A stretch of DNA of 64,000 nt from Pseudomonas fluorescens (GTDB taxonomy: Bacteria; Pseudomonadota; Gammaproteobacteria; Pseudomonadales; Pseudomonadaceae), in contig NZ_LR134318.1 in the NCBI RefSeq assembly GCF_900636825.1, positions 5,069,501 through 5,133,500 on the forward strand. The letters run 5' to 3'. Below, piece by piece: positions 32,417 to 41,452 of this stretch. Each line of letters begins with the position of its first letter. Within the stretch, counting starts at the first letter, position 1. Made by a program: the position numbers and the translations under genes. The notes below the pieces were generated by a model. It made no database searches. It was not told where the DNA came from and saw nothing but the letters and a program-made list of their open reading frames with translations.

Positions 32417-34081
32417 TCAGGCCAGTTTCTTGTGGCGTACCCGATGTGGCTGGGCCGCTGCTTCGCCGAGGCGCTTTTTGCGGTCGGCTTCGTACTCGGT
32501 GTAGTTGCCTTCGAAGAACACCGCTTGCGAGTCGTCTTCGTACGCCAGGATGTGCGTGGCCACGCGGTCAAGGAACCACCGATCGTGAGAGATCACAATG
32601 GCGGCGCCCGGGAAGTCCAGCAGCGCTTCTTCCAGCGAACGCAGGGTTTCCACGTCGAGGTCGTTGGACGGTTCGTCGAGCAGCAGGACGTTGCCGCCCT
32701 CCTTCAGGGTCAGCGCCAGATGCAGGCGACCGCGCTCACCACCGGACAGATCCTTGACGAACTTCTGCTGGTCGCCGCCCTTGAAGTTGAAGCGGCCGAC
32801 ATAAGTACGCGACGGGATCTCGTAGTTGCCGATGCGGATCTGGTCGGAGCCGTCGGAGATCTGCTGGAACACGGTCTTGCTGCCGTCGAGGTCTTCGCGG
32901 CTCTGATCGACGCAGGCCAGTTGCACGGTTTCACCGACTTCGATGGTGCCCGAATCCGGTGTTTCCTTGCCCATCAGCATGCGAAACAGAGTCGACTTAC
33001 CGGCACCGTTACCGCCGATCACGCCAACGATGGCGCCTTTTGGCATCGAGAACGACAGGTTGTCGATCAACACGCGATCGCCGTAACCTTTGCTGACGTT
33101 CTTGAATTCGATGACTTTGTCGCCCAGACGCGGGCCGGCCGGGATGTAGATTTCGTTGGTTTCGCTGCGCTTCTGGAATTCCTGCGATTGCATTTCTTCG
33201 AAGCGCTGCAGACGTGCCTTGGATTTCGACTGGCGGGCCTTGGCGCCTTTGCGCACCCACTCCAGTTCTTCTTTCATGGCTTTTTCGTGGGCCGACTGCT
33301 GCTTGGATTCCTGGGCCAGACGATCGGACTTGGCTTCGAGCCAGCCCGAATAGTTGCCCTCGTAAGGAATGCCCGCGCCGCGGTCGAGTTCGAGAATCCA
33401 GCCAGCAACATTGTCGAGGAAGTAACGGTCGTGCGTAATCGCGACCACGGTGCCCGGGAAGTCGTGGAGGAAATGCTCCAGCCACGCCACGGAGTCGGCA
33501 TCCAGGTGGTTGGTCGGTTCATCGAGCAGCAGCATGTCTGGCGCAGACAGCAGCAAGCGGCACAGCGCCACACGACGCTTTTCACCACCAGAGAGGAATT
33601 CGACCTTGGCGTCCCAGGCCGGCAGACGCAGCGCGTCGGCAGCGACTTCCAGTTGACGCTCGAGGTTGTGACCGTCGCTGGCCTGCAGGATCGCTTCGAG
33701 CTTGGCCTGTTCGGCAGCAAGCTTGTCGAAGTCGGCATCCGGGTCGGCGTAGGCGGCGTAGACTTCGTCCAGACGCGCCTGTGCGTCCTTGATCACGCTG
33801 ACCGCTTCCTCGACCACTTCACGCACGGTTTTGCTCGGATCAAGTTGTGGCTCTTGCGGCAGATAACCGATATTGAGGTCCGGCATCGGACGGGCTTCGC
33901 CTTCGAACTCGGTGTCGACGCCAGCCATGATTTTCAGCAGCGTGGACTTACCCGAACCGTTGAGGCCGAGCACGCCGATCTTGGCGCCGGGGAAGAAGGA
34001 CAACGAAATGTTTTTGAGGATTTCCCGCTTCGGCGGAACAACTTTGCCCAGCCGATGCATGGTGAAGACGTATTGAGCCAT
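32417..34081 (-). CDS. ettA: Energy-dependent translational throttle protein EttA (ABC-F)
   Basis: 554 residues with two ABC domains: Walker A GLNGSGKST and GGNGAGKST, signatures LSGGEKRRVA and LSGGERGRLH, and no membrane segments. The linker WVRKGAKARQSKSKARLQRF and the arm region are typical of EttA. It binds the ribosomal E site and gates translation by the ATP/ADP ratio. Single gene with its own terminator. Confidence 0.95.
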   Translation of the reverse strand: MAQYVFTMHRLGKVVPPKREILKNISLSFFPGAKIGVLGLNGSGKSTLLKIMAGVDTEFEGEARPMPDLNIGYLPQEPQLDPSKTVREVVEEAVSVIKDAQARLDEVYAAYADPDADFDKLAAEQAKLEAILQASDGHNLERQLEVAADALRLPAWDAKVEFLSGGEKRRVALCRLLLSAPDMLLLDEPTNHLDADSVAWLEHFLHDFPGTVVAITHDRYFLDNVAGWILELDRGAGIPYEGNYSGWLEAKSDRLAQESKQQSAHEKAMKEELEWVRKGAKARQSKSKARLQRFEEMQSQEFQKRSETNEIYIPAGPRLGDKVIEFKNVSKGYGDRVLIDNLSFSMPKGAIVGVIGGNGAGKSTLFRMLMGKETPDSGTIEVGETVQLACVDQSREDLDGSKTVFQQISDGSDQIRIGNYEIPSRTYVGRFNFKGGDQQKFVKDLSGGERGRLHLALTLKEGGNVLLLDEPSNDLDVETLRSLEEALLDFPGAAIVISHDRWFLDRVATHILAYEDDSQAVFFEGNYTEYEADRKKRLGEAAAQPHRVRHKKLA

Positions 34082-34367
34082 GGAGAACCTAGGGTCAGTG
34101 ACAGATGAATGATTGGAGCGCAGGCGATGCCTGGCCAGACCGGTGCGCGTCGTTCACTTGAGAGTCATCAATGCGTGCGCGCAGAAAAAGTCTGATTGTA
34201 GGAGCTGGAACGCCCCCGTCTAACCGGCAAAGCTACCTTAATGATGAAAGGCAGTCCAGCCGAGCGGGGCTGGCACTTCGCCACAACTCAAGGCATGCTA
34301 GCCGCCCTTTGGGCGTCCGGCTTATAGTGCACGTCGCGCCAGTCCAGCCAAACCGCAGGATTACAGC

Positions 34368-37300
34368 TTGTCCAACGTTACTCCGCCAGCTTCTGTGAGC
34401 GCGTCCAATCCGGCGACCGGCTCGCCCCTGCGCGGAACATTAAAGGGTGCGTTGGCAACTTTGGTCCTGCTGTTGCTCGCCTTGCTGTTCTGGCAACTGC
34501 TGGATCAATTGCGCGAAACCCAGAAAAACCAGCGCCAGTACACCATCGACTACACCGCCGACCTCGCCTCGCAGGTCAGTCTGAACATGGCGCTGAACGC
34601 GCAAATTGCCCTGAATCTGTTACCGATCGTCGAGCAACCGCAGTCAGCCGACGAACAGCAGGCGTTGCTGCGCAAGCTTCAGCAGTCGTTGCCCGATCTG
34701 CGCAGCATGGCTTTGCTCACCCCTTCCGGGCGGATTCTCAGCGACAGCGCCGCCGACAGCGATGACGCCGATTACCTCACCGAACTGGTGCGACGCAGCC
34801 GCGCCCAGGCGCATTACTTCAGTAATGCCGATGACGGCTCGGTGGTTCATCTGCTGCTGCATCAGGCCAGTGGCAGCACACGCGGCTACTGGGCGCTGCG
34901 CCTGACTCCGACGTTTTTTGATTCGCTGACCAAACAAGGCGAAACCGGTCTGCGGCCGCTGTGGCTGGTGGAGAACCGCCTCAACCATCAGATCATCAGT
35001 CGCGACGCCGCGCTGCCCTCGGCCAAGCCCGGCGTGCTTACCCCGGACGATCTGGCCAATACCGTGCTGACCGTGCCGCTGAGCAGCAGCGACTGGCAGT
35101 TGCGCGGCCTGTTCGACCGCCAGCGGGTACTCGAAGAATTGCTGCCGGCGTTTATCGGCAAATGCCTGCTTGGCCTCGCCTTCTCGATGCTGCCGGTGAT
35201 TGCCTTGCTGAACATGCGTCGGCGTCAGCGCCAATTGCATGAAGGCCGCCGACGTTATCAGGACATTTTCGAGGGCACTGGCGTCGCGCTTTGCGTGCTC
35301 GACTTGTCCGGTCTCAAGCAGCAATTCGACAAAGCCATGATCCAGACCAGCGACCAGCTCAAGGCCTGGCTCGATCAACCTCAGCAGCGCCAACAGTTGC
35401 TGCAAGAGTTGCGCGTGACCGAAGTCAATCAGGTCGCATTGCAACTGCTTGATGTGCACTCCTGCGACGACGCCTGGCAATTGCTGATCGACGGTCAACG
35501 CCATGCTCAGCGCGCCATCGGCCAGCAAATCCTCGATGCCGTACTGCAGCAGCAGAAACAGCTCGAACTGGAAATCAAACTGCCGGGCCTCAATGGTCGC
35601 GACCAGCACCTGTGGATGGTTCTGCGTTTGCCGCAGGAGCAGCACGATTACAAAGCCGTGATCCTCAGCATCAACGACATCACCAGTCGCAAGTTGATCG
35701 AACTGTCTTTGCTGGAGCGCGAAGGTTTCTGGTCCGACGTGGTGCGCACTGTGCCGGATCACCTGTACGTGCAGGATGTGATCAGCCAGCGGATGATTTT
35801 CAGCAACCATCACCTCGGCCAGACTCTCGGTTACAACCGCAGCGAACTGCATCAGATGGGTGAATATTTCTGGGAAATCCTCCTGCACCCGGAAGACTCC
35901 GAACACTATCACCGCTCGCGCCAGCAACAGCGCCACGCCGGTTACAGCCAGTTGCTGCAATGCCAATTGCGCTTTCGTCATCGCGATGGCAAGTGGCGGC
36001 GCTTCGATATTCGTGAACAGGCACTGGCGCGGGACAAGCACGATCAGGTCACGCGGATTATCGGTGTGGCCAAGGACATCACCGAACAGATCGAGGCTAG
36101 CGAATCACTGCGTGACAGCGAACAACGTTACCGCATGCTTGCCGAAAGCATCAGCGACGTGATTTTTTCGACCGACAGCAAGCTCTCGCTGAACTACGTC
36201 AGCCCGTCGGTGCAGGCGGTGCTCGGATACAACGCCGAGTGGATTTTCGAGAATGGCTGGCAATCGACGATCGCCAACCCGGGGCAACTGAACGGCATCT
36301 ACACGTTGATGGATCGGGTCAGCAAGGCCCTCGACAAACCCGAACAACTGGCGCTGTTGCGCAGTCAGGTGCAAACGCAATTGTTCCTGTTCGACTGCCT
36401 GCGCGCCGATGGTCGCAAGATTCCGATTGAGTTGCGTCTGGTGCTGGTGTGGGACGAGCATGGCGCGTTTGAAGGCGTGCTCGGTGTCGGTCGCGACATC
36501 AGCCAGCAGCGCCGCGCCGAGAAAGACCTGCGCATGGCGGCCACGGTTTTCGAACACTCGACCTCGGCGATTCTGATCACTGACCCGGCCGGCTATATCG
36601 TCCAGGCCAACGAAGCGTTCAGCCGGGTCAGCGGTTACACCGTCAGCGAAGTGCTCGATCAGTTGCCGAACATGCTCACCGTCGATGAGCAGCAGGACGC
36701 GCACTTGCGCTATGTGCTCAAGCAGTTGCACGAGCACAGCACCTGGGAAGGTGAAGTCTGGATGAAGCGCCGCAACGGCGAGCACTACCCGGCGTGGGTC
36801 GGTATCACCGCGGTGCTCGACGACGAGGGCGATCTGGCCAGTTACGTGTGCTTCTTCAGCGACATCAGCGAGCGCAAGGCCAGCGAACAGCGCATCCATC
36901 GCCTCGCCTATTACGATGCCCTCACCCATCTGCCCAACCGCACGTTGTTCCAGGATCGCCTGCACACCGCGCTGCAAGCGGCCGAGCGGCAGAAGTCGTG
37001 GGTGGTGCTGATGTTCCTCGACCTCGACCGTTTCAAACCGATCAACGACTCCCTCGGCCACGCCGCCGGCGACCGTATGTTGAAGGACATGGCCACGCGC
37101 CTGTTGGCCTGCGTCGACGATGACGACACCGTGGCGCGCATGGGCGGCGACGAGTTCACCCTGCTGCTGCAACATCGTTCCAGCCGCGAACTGGCGCTGA
37201 ATCGGGCGATCCATGTTGCCGAGCAGATTCTCGCCAGCCTGGTGCGACCGTTCGTCCTCGAGGGCCGCGAATTCTTCGTCACCGCCAGTATCGGCATCGC

Positions 37301-38216
37301 CCTGAGTCCGCAGGACGGCAACGAACTCAGCCAGTTGATGAAGAACGCCGACACCGCGATGTACCACGCCAAGGAGCGCGGCAAAAACAACTTCCAGTTC
37401 TATCAGGCCGACATGAACGCCAGTGCGCTGGAACGTCTGGAGCTGGAAAGCGACCTGCGCCATGCCTTGGAGCAGAACGAATTCGTTCTGTATTACCAAC
37501 CGCAGTTCAGCGGCGACGGCAAACGTTTGACCGGCGCCGAAGCGCTGCTGCGCTGGCGCCATCCGCGTCGCGGGCTGGTGCCGCCGGGGGATTTCATTCC
37601 GGTGCTGGAAGAGCTCGGGCTGGTGGTGGACGTCGGCGACTGGGTGATCAGCGAAGCCTGTCGGCAGCTGAAAACCTGGCACCAGCAACGCGTGCGGGTG
37701 CCGAAGGTTTCGGTAAACATCTCGGCGCGGCAGTTTTCCGATGGTCAGTTGGGCACGCGAATCGCCACGATCCTGCGCGAAACCGGCCTGCCGCCGGCGT
37801 GTCTGGAACTGGAGCTGACTGAGAGCATCCTGATGCGCGAAGTCAGCGAGGCGATGCAGATTCTCGCCGGCCTGAAAAACCTGGGTCTGAGCATCGCGGT
37901 CGATGACTTCGGCACCGGTTATTCATCGCTGAACTACCTCAAGCAGTTCCCGATCGATGTACTGAAGATCGACCGCACTTTCGTTGACGGTTTGCCGTCT
38001 GGCGAGCAGGACGCGCAGATCGCCCGCGCCATCATCGCCATGGCGCACAGCCTGAATCTTGCGGTGATCGCCGAGGGTGTGGAAACCCACGAGCAACTGG
38101 ACTTCCTGCGCGAGCATGGCTGCGATGAGGTGCAAGGTTATCTGTTTGGCCGGCCGATGCCAGCGGGACGGTTCGAGGCGCAGTTCAGTAATGACGCGCT
38201 CTTCATGTTCGACTGA
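34368..38216 (+). CDS. morA: MorA-type membrane GGDEF/EAL sensor protein
   Basis: 1,282 residues from a TTG start with AGGA 7 nt upstream. Membrane helices at about 27-48 and 257-278 enclose a periplasmic sensor domain. Then come about four PAS-type domains (start near 290, 445, 580 and 720), a GGDEF domain (MGGDEF near 926) and an EAL domain (EALLRW near 1056, DDFGTGYSS near 1182). Both catalytic motifs are intact; the RxxD inhibitory site is Asp-xx-Asp. The next gene is glyA, as with P. aeruginosa morA (PA4601), where the enzyme controls motility and biofilm. It is somewhat shorter than other MorA proteins (about 1,410). Confidence 0.88.
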   Translation: MSNVTPPASVSASNPATGSPLRGTLKGALATLVLLLLALLFWQLLDQLRETQKNQRQYTIDYTADLASQVSLNMALNAQIALNLLPIVEQPQSADEQQALLRKLQQSLPDLRSMALLTPSGRILSDSAADSDDADYLTELVRRSRAQAHYFSNADDGSVVHLLLHQASGSTRGYWALRLTPTFFDSLTKQGETGLRPLWLVENRLNHQIISRDAALPSAKPGVLTPDDLANTVLTVPLSSSDWQLRGLFDRQRVLEELLPAFIGKCLLGLAFSMLPVIALLNMRRRQRQLHEGRRRYQDIFEGTGVALCVLDLSGLKQQFDKAMIQTSDQLKAWLDQPQQRQQLLQELRVTEVNQVALQLLDVHSCDDAWQLLIDGQRHAQRAIGQQILDAVLQQQKQLELEIKLPGLNGRDQHLWMVLRLPQEQHDYKAVILSINDITSRKLIELSLLEREGFWSDVVRTVPDHLYVQDVISQRMIFSNHHLGQTLGYNRSELHQMGEYFWEILLHPEDSEHYHRSRQQQRHAGYSQLLQCQLRFRHRDGKWRRFDIREQALARDKHDQVTRIIGVAKDITEQIEASESLRDSEQRYRMLAESISDVIFSTDSKLSLNYVSPSVQAVLGYNAEWIFENGWQSTIANPGQLNGIYTLMDRVSKALDKPEQLALLRSQVQTQLFLFDCLRADGRKIPIELRLVLVWDEHGAFEGVLGVGRDISQQRRAEKDLRMAATVFEHSTSAILITDPAGYIVQANEAFSRVSGYTVSEVLDQLPNMLTVDEQQDAHLRYVLKQLHEHSTWEGEVWMKRRNGEHYPAWVGITAVLDDEGDLASYVCFFSDISERKASEQRIHRLAYYDALTHLPNRTLFQDRLHTALQAAERQKSWVVLMFLDLDRFKPINDSLGHAAGDRMLKDMATRLLACVDDDDTVARMGGDEFTLLLQHRSSRELALNRAIHVAEQILASLVRPFVLEGREFFVTASIGIALSPQDGNELSQLMKNADTAMYHAKERGKNNFQFYQADMNASALERLELESDLRHALEQNEFVLYYQPQFSGDGKRLTGAEALLRWRHPRRGLVPPGDFIPVLEELGLVVDVGDWVISEACRQLKTWHQQRVRVPKVSVNISARQFSDGQLGTRIATILRETGLPPACLELELTESILMREVSEAMQILAGLKNLGLSIAVDDFGTGYSSLNYLKQFPIDVLKIDRTFVDGLPSGEQDAQIARAIIAMAHSLNLAVIAEGVETHEQLDFLREHGCDEVQGYLFGRPMPAGRFEAQFSNDALFMFD

Positions 38217-38234
38217 AGATTTTCGGTGTGCCCG

Positions 38235-38337
38235 AAAAGATCGCAGCCTTCGGCAGCTCCTACAGGTTTGATGCCAGTCACAAGAACCAGGTTGAGTTGT
38301 GGTTACTGTAGGAGCTGCCGCAGGCTGCGATCTTTTG
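38235..38337. repeat. REP doublet, GATCGCAGCCTGCGGCAGC family
   Basis: Inverted pair after morA. Confidence 0.9.
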
Positions 38338-38348
38338 AGGTCGGCACA

Positions 38349-38397
38349 AACGCCACCGGTCTGCGCATGAACGCCACTTGTCTGCGACATGATGTCG
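38349..38397 (+). promoter_or_regulatory. Tandem direct repeat and overlapping dyad before glyA
   Basis: Two adjacent copies of AACGCCAC-NN-GTCTGCG(A)CATG at 38349-38369 and 38370-38391, so a period of 21-22 nt (two helical turns). The second copy runs into the perfect dyad CGACAT-G-ATGTCG (38385-38397). It ends 7 nt before the candidate -35 element. Confidence 0.6.
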
Positions 38398-38403
38398 TTT
38401 CAT

Positions 38404-38432
38404 ATGTCATCCAAAAGCGGTTGGGTTAGAAT
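38404..38432 (+). promoter_or_regulatory. Candidate sigma-70 promoter of glyA
   Basis: -35 ATGTCA (38404-38409), 17-nt spacer, -10 TAGAAT (38427-38432). Confidence 0.5.
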
Positions 38433-38468
38433 GCCCCCCTTTTCTGCCCCCGATCCTTGAGGACCGCC

Positions 38469-39722
38469 ATGTTCAGCCGTGATTTGACTATTGCCAAGTA
38501 CGACGCCGACCTTTTTGCCGCCATGGAGCAAGAAGCTCAGCGTCAGGAAGAACACATTGAGCTGATCGCTTCGGAAAACTACACCAGCCCAGCGGTGATG
38601 GAAGCTCAAGGCTCGGTCCTGACCAACAAGTACGCCGAAGGCTACCCGGGCAAGCGCTACTACGGCGGTTGCGAGTTCGTCGACGTGGTTGAGCAACTGG
38701 CCATTGATCGCGCCAAGGAACTGTTCGGCGCCGATTACGCCAACGTTCAGCCGCACGCCGGTTCGCAAGCCAACGCTGCGGTTTACCTGGCTTTGCTGTC
38801 GGCTGGCGACACCATTCTGGGCATGAGCCTGGCCCACGGCGGTCACTTGACCCACGGCGCCAGCGTTTCCTCTTCGGGCAAACTGTACAACGCTATCCAA
38901 TACGGCATCGATGCCAACGGCCTGATCGACTACGACGAAGTCGAGCGCCTGGCGGTCGAGCACAAGCCGAAAATGATCGTCGCCGGCTTCTCTGCCTACT
39001 CGCAGATCCTCGATTTCCCACGCTTCCGCGAAATCGCTGACAAGGTCGGCGCCTACCTGTTCGTCGACATGGCCCACGTGGCCGGTCTGGTCGCCGCTGG
39101 CGTCTACCCGAACCCGGTGCCGTTCGCTGACGTCGTGACCACCACCACGCACAAAACCCTGCGCGGTCCACGTGGCGGTCTGATCCTGGCCAAGGCCAAC
39201 GCAGAAATCGAGAAGAAGCTCAATTCCGCAGTATTCCCGGGCGCCCAGGGTGGCCCGCTGGAGCACGTGATCGCCGCTAAAGCGATCTGCTTCAAGGAAG
39301 CGCTGCAGCCTGAGTTCAAGGCCTACCAGCAACAAGTGGTGAAAAACGCCCAGGCCATGGCTGAAGTGTTCATCGAGCGCGGTTTCGACGTGGTGTCCGG
39401 CGGTACCAAGAACCACCTGTTCCTGCTGTCCCTGATCAAGCAGGACATCTCCGGTAAAGACGCCGACGCTGCTCTGGGCAAAGCGTTCATCACCGTGAAC
39501 AAGAACTCCGTGCCTAACGATCCACGCTCGCCATTCGTCACCTCCGGCCTGCGCTTCGGTACCCCGGCCGTGACTACTCGCGGCTTCAAGGAAACCGAGT
39601 GCAAAGAGCTGGCCGGCTGGATCTGCGACATCCTGGCTGACCTGAACAACGAAGCGGTGATCGACGCCGTTCGTGAAAAAGTCAAAGCCATCTGCAAGAA
39701 ACTGCCGGTATACGGCGCTTAA
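38469..39722 (+). CDS. glyA: Serine hydroxymethyltransferase
   Basis: 417 residues from ATG 38469. The PLP lysine lies in TTTTHKTLRGPRGG (near residue 229); the substrate region YYGGCEFVDVVE and GAQGGPLEHVIAAKA match the family. It interconverts serine and glycine, passing one carbon to tetrahydrofolate. Pseudomonads have more than one glyA; by its place after morA this copy matches P. aeruginosa PA4602. Single gene with its own promoter region and terminator. Confidence 0.97.
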   Translation: MFSRDLTIAKYDADLFAAMEQEAQRQEEHIELIASENYTSPAVMEAQGSVLTNKYAEGYPGKRYYGGCEFVDVVEQLAIDRAKELFGADYANVQPHAGSQANAAVYLALLSAGDTILGMSLAHGGHLTHGASVSSSGKLYNAIQYGIDANGLIDYDEVERLAVEHKPKMIVAGFSAYSQILDFPRFREIADKVGAYLFVDMAHVAGLVAAGVYPNPVPFADVVTTTTHKTLRGPRGGLILAKANAEIEKKLNSAVFPGAQGGPLEHVIAAKAICFKEALQPEFKAYQQQVVKNAQAMAEVFIERGFDVVSGGTKNHLFLLSLIKQDISGKDADAALGKAFITVNKNSVPNDPRSPFVTSGLRFGTPAVTTRGFKETECKELAGWICDILADLNNEAVIDAVREKVKAICKKLPVYGA

Positions 39723-39748
39723 TTGCGACGATAACCCGAAGCATGAAA

Positions 39749-39778
39749 AACCGGCCAAGTGATTGGCCGGTTTTTTTT
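39749..39778 (+). terminator. Terminator of glyA
   Basis: Stem AACCGGCCAA/TTGGCCGGTT with loop GTGA and eight T. Confidence 0.92.
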
Positions 39779-39792
39779 CGCCCATGATTTCC

Positions 39793-39873
39793 CTGTAGGA
39801 GCTGCCGCAGGCTGCGATCTTTTTGACCTTCATAAACGGAATCGAAAGATCGCAGCCTTCGGCAGCTCCTACA
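39793..39873. repeat. REP doublet, GATCGCAGCCTGCGGCAGC family
   Basis: Inverted pair between the glyA terminator and the dctA promoter. Confidence 0.9.
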
Positions 39874-39887
39874 CCTTGCGATGGCCG

Positions 39888-39900
39888 CCGGTCAGACCGG
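39888..39900 (+). promoter_or_regulatory. GntR/FadR-type palindrome before dctA
   Basis: CCGGTC-A-GACCGG is a perfect 13-nt inverted repeat with the GGTC-N-GACC core common to FadR-subfamily operators. It lies 24 nt before the candidate -35 of dctA. Confidence 0.5.
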
Positions 39901-39924
39901 TCATGCCAATTCCGTTCTTGCCTC

Positions 39925-39954
39925 TTGTAATCCCGAAAAAACCGAGCGTAGACT
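39925..39954 (+). promoter_or_regulatory. Candidate promoter of dctA
   Basis: -35 TTGTAA (39925-39930), 18-nt spacer, -10 TAGACT (39949-39954). No sigma-54 site was seen, although dctA of other bacteria can need RpoN. Confidence 0.4.
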
Positions 39955-40053
39955 GCGCCTGCACTGGACATACCGGTAAGACCACAATAATTAAGTCCTG
40001 AATCCGATGCGCCAAGCGTACGGCAGCCAGGACACCGACCCAGGATTCCTCCC

Positions 40054-41367
40054 ATGCTCAGATGGTGCTCGCGTTCAATCTTCCTTCAAGTGGTTCTCGG
40101 ACTGATGCTCGGCATCGTCTGCGGGCTGACCCTTCCTGAATACTCTGCCCAGCTCAAACCGCTTGGCGATGGCTTCATCAAACTGATCAAGATGCTCATC
40201 GGCCTTATCGTGTTCTGCGTGGTCGTCAGCGGCATCAGCGGTGCCGGCGATCTGAAGAAGGTCGGGCGCATCGGCCTCAAATCGGTCATCTATTTTGAAG
40301 TGCTGACCACCATCGCCCTGGTGATCGGTCTGGTGTTTGCCTTCAGTACCGGCATCGGCAGCGGCGCGAACATTCACCTCGAGCAGCTTTCCACCGCTGA
40401 CATGGGCGATCTCGCTGAACGCAGTCAGCACATGCACACCACCACGCAGTTTCTGATGGACCTGATCCCTACTTCGGTGATCGGCGCGTTTGCCGACAAC
40501 AACATCCTGCAAGTGCTGCTGTTTTCCGTGCTGTTCGGCAGCGCCCTGAATCTGGTCGGCGAAGCAGCGTCGGGGATCTCGCGACTGATCAACGAACTCA
40601 GCCATGTGATCTTCCGCATCATGGGCATGATCGTGCGCCTGGCGCCCATCGGCGTGTTCGGAGCCATCGCATTTACCACCAGCAAATATGGCATCGACTC
40701 GCTGCAGCACTTGGGCAGTCTGGTCGGTTTGTTCTACCTGACGTGCATCGCTTTCGTCAGCGTGATTCTCGGTCTGGTCATGCGCGCCTCCGGCCTGCGG
40801 ATGTGGCCGCTGCTCAAGTACCTGCGTGAAGAACTGTTGATCGTCATGGGCACCGCTTCGTCCGACGCTGTGTTGCCGCAGATCATGCGCAAACTTGAAC
40901 ATCTGGGCATCGGCAGCTCCACGGTCGGCCTGGTAATTCCGACCGGCTATTCGTTCAACCTCGACGGGTTTTCGATCTACCTGACGCTGGCCATCGTGTT
41001 CATCGCCAACGCCACCGGTACGCCATTGGCCATGACCGACTTGCTGACGATTCTGCTGGTGTCGCTGATCACTTCAAAAGGCGCCCACGGCATTCCCGGC
41101 TCGGCGCTGGTGATTCTCGCGGCAACACTGACGGCGATCCCGGCGATTCCCGTGGTTGGTCTGGTGCTGGTATTGGCCGTCGACTGGTTCATGGGCATCG
41201 GCCGGGCATTGACCAACCTGATCGGCAATTGCGTGGCCACTGTGGCCATCGCCCGTTGGGAAAAAGACATCGACGTTCAACGCGCCAACAAAGTACTCAG
41301 CGGTCAGCAGGGCTACACCTTTCAACCGCGTAAACCAGCAACTCCGGCGCACCAGCAGGAGTTCTGA
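40054..41367 (+). CDS. dctA: C4-dicarboxylate:cation symporter DctA
   Basis: 437 residues, DAACS (GltP/DctA) family. Eight helices plus two re-entrant loops are expected; the conserved stretches GTASSDAVLPQIM, IPTGYSFNLDG and TSKGAHGIPGSA are intact, and GYSFNLDG points to DctA rather than GltP. It imports succinate, fumarate and malate with protons or sodium. Two GntR regulator genes follow, and a FadR-type palindrome lies upstream, which suggests local control. Confidence 0.9.
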   Translation: MLRWCSRSIFLQVVLGLMLGIVCGLTLPEYSAQLKPLGDGFIKLIKMLIGLIVFCVVVSGISGAGDLKKVGRIGLKSVIYFEVLTTIALVIGLVFAFSTGIGSGANIHLEQLSTADMGDLAERSQHMHTTTQFLMDLIPTSVIGAFADNNILQVLLFSVLFGSALNLVGEAASGISRLINELSHVIFRIMGMIVRLAPIGVFGAIAFTTSKYGIDSLQHLGSLVGLFYLTCIAFVSVILGLVMRASGLRMWPLLKYLREELLIVMGTASSDAVLPQIMRKLEHLGIGSSTVGLVIPTGYSFNLDGFSIYLTLAIVFIANATGTPLAMTDLLTILLVSLITSKGAHGIPGSALVILAATLTAIPAIPVVGLVLVLAVDWFMGIGRALTNLIGNCVATVAIARWEKDIDVQRANKVLSGQQGYTFQPRKPATPAHQQEF

Positions 41368-41374
41368 TTTAACC

Positions 41375-41406
41375 CTGCAGGAGCTGCCGCAGGCTGCGAT
41401 CTTTTG
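41375..41406. repeat. Single REP unit, GCCGCAGGCTGCGATC family
   Basis: One unit between dctA and the first gntR gene. Confidence 0.8.
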
Positions 41407-41452
41407 ATCTTGGGTTTGCGGCAATCCCTCACAGGTAAATGGAGCAAGACAA

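Larger units (their letters stand above)
39723..40053. other. glyA-dctA intergenic region, 331 nt
   Basis: From left to right: glyA terminator, REP doublet, a perfect palindrome at 39888-39900 and a candidate dctA promoter at 39925-39954. Confidence 0.6.

Noticed and set aside
34190..34220. A partial REP-like string (TGTAGGAGCTGG) upstream of morA
   Set aside because: Only the outer third of a unit is present and there is no palindrome.
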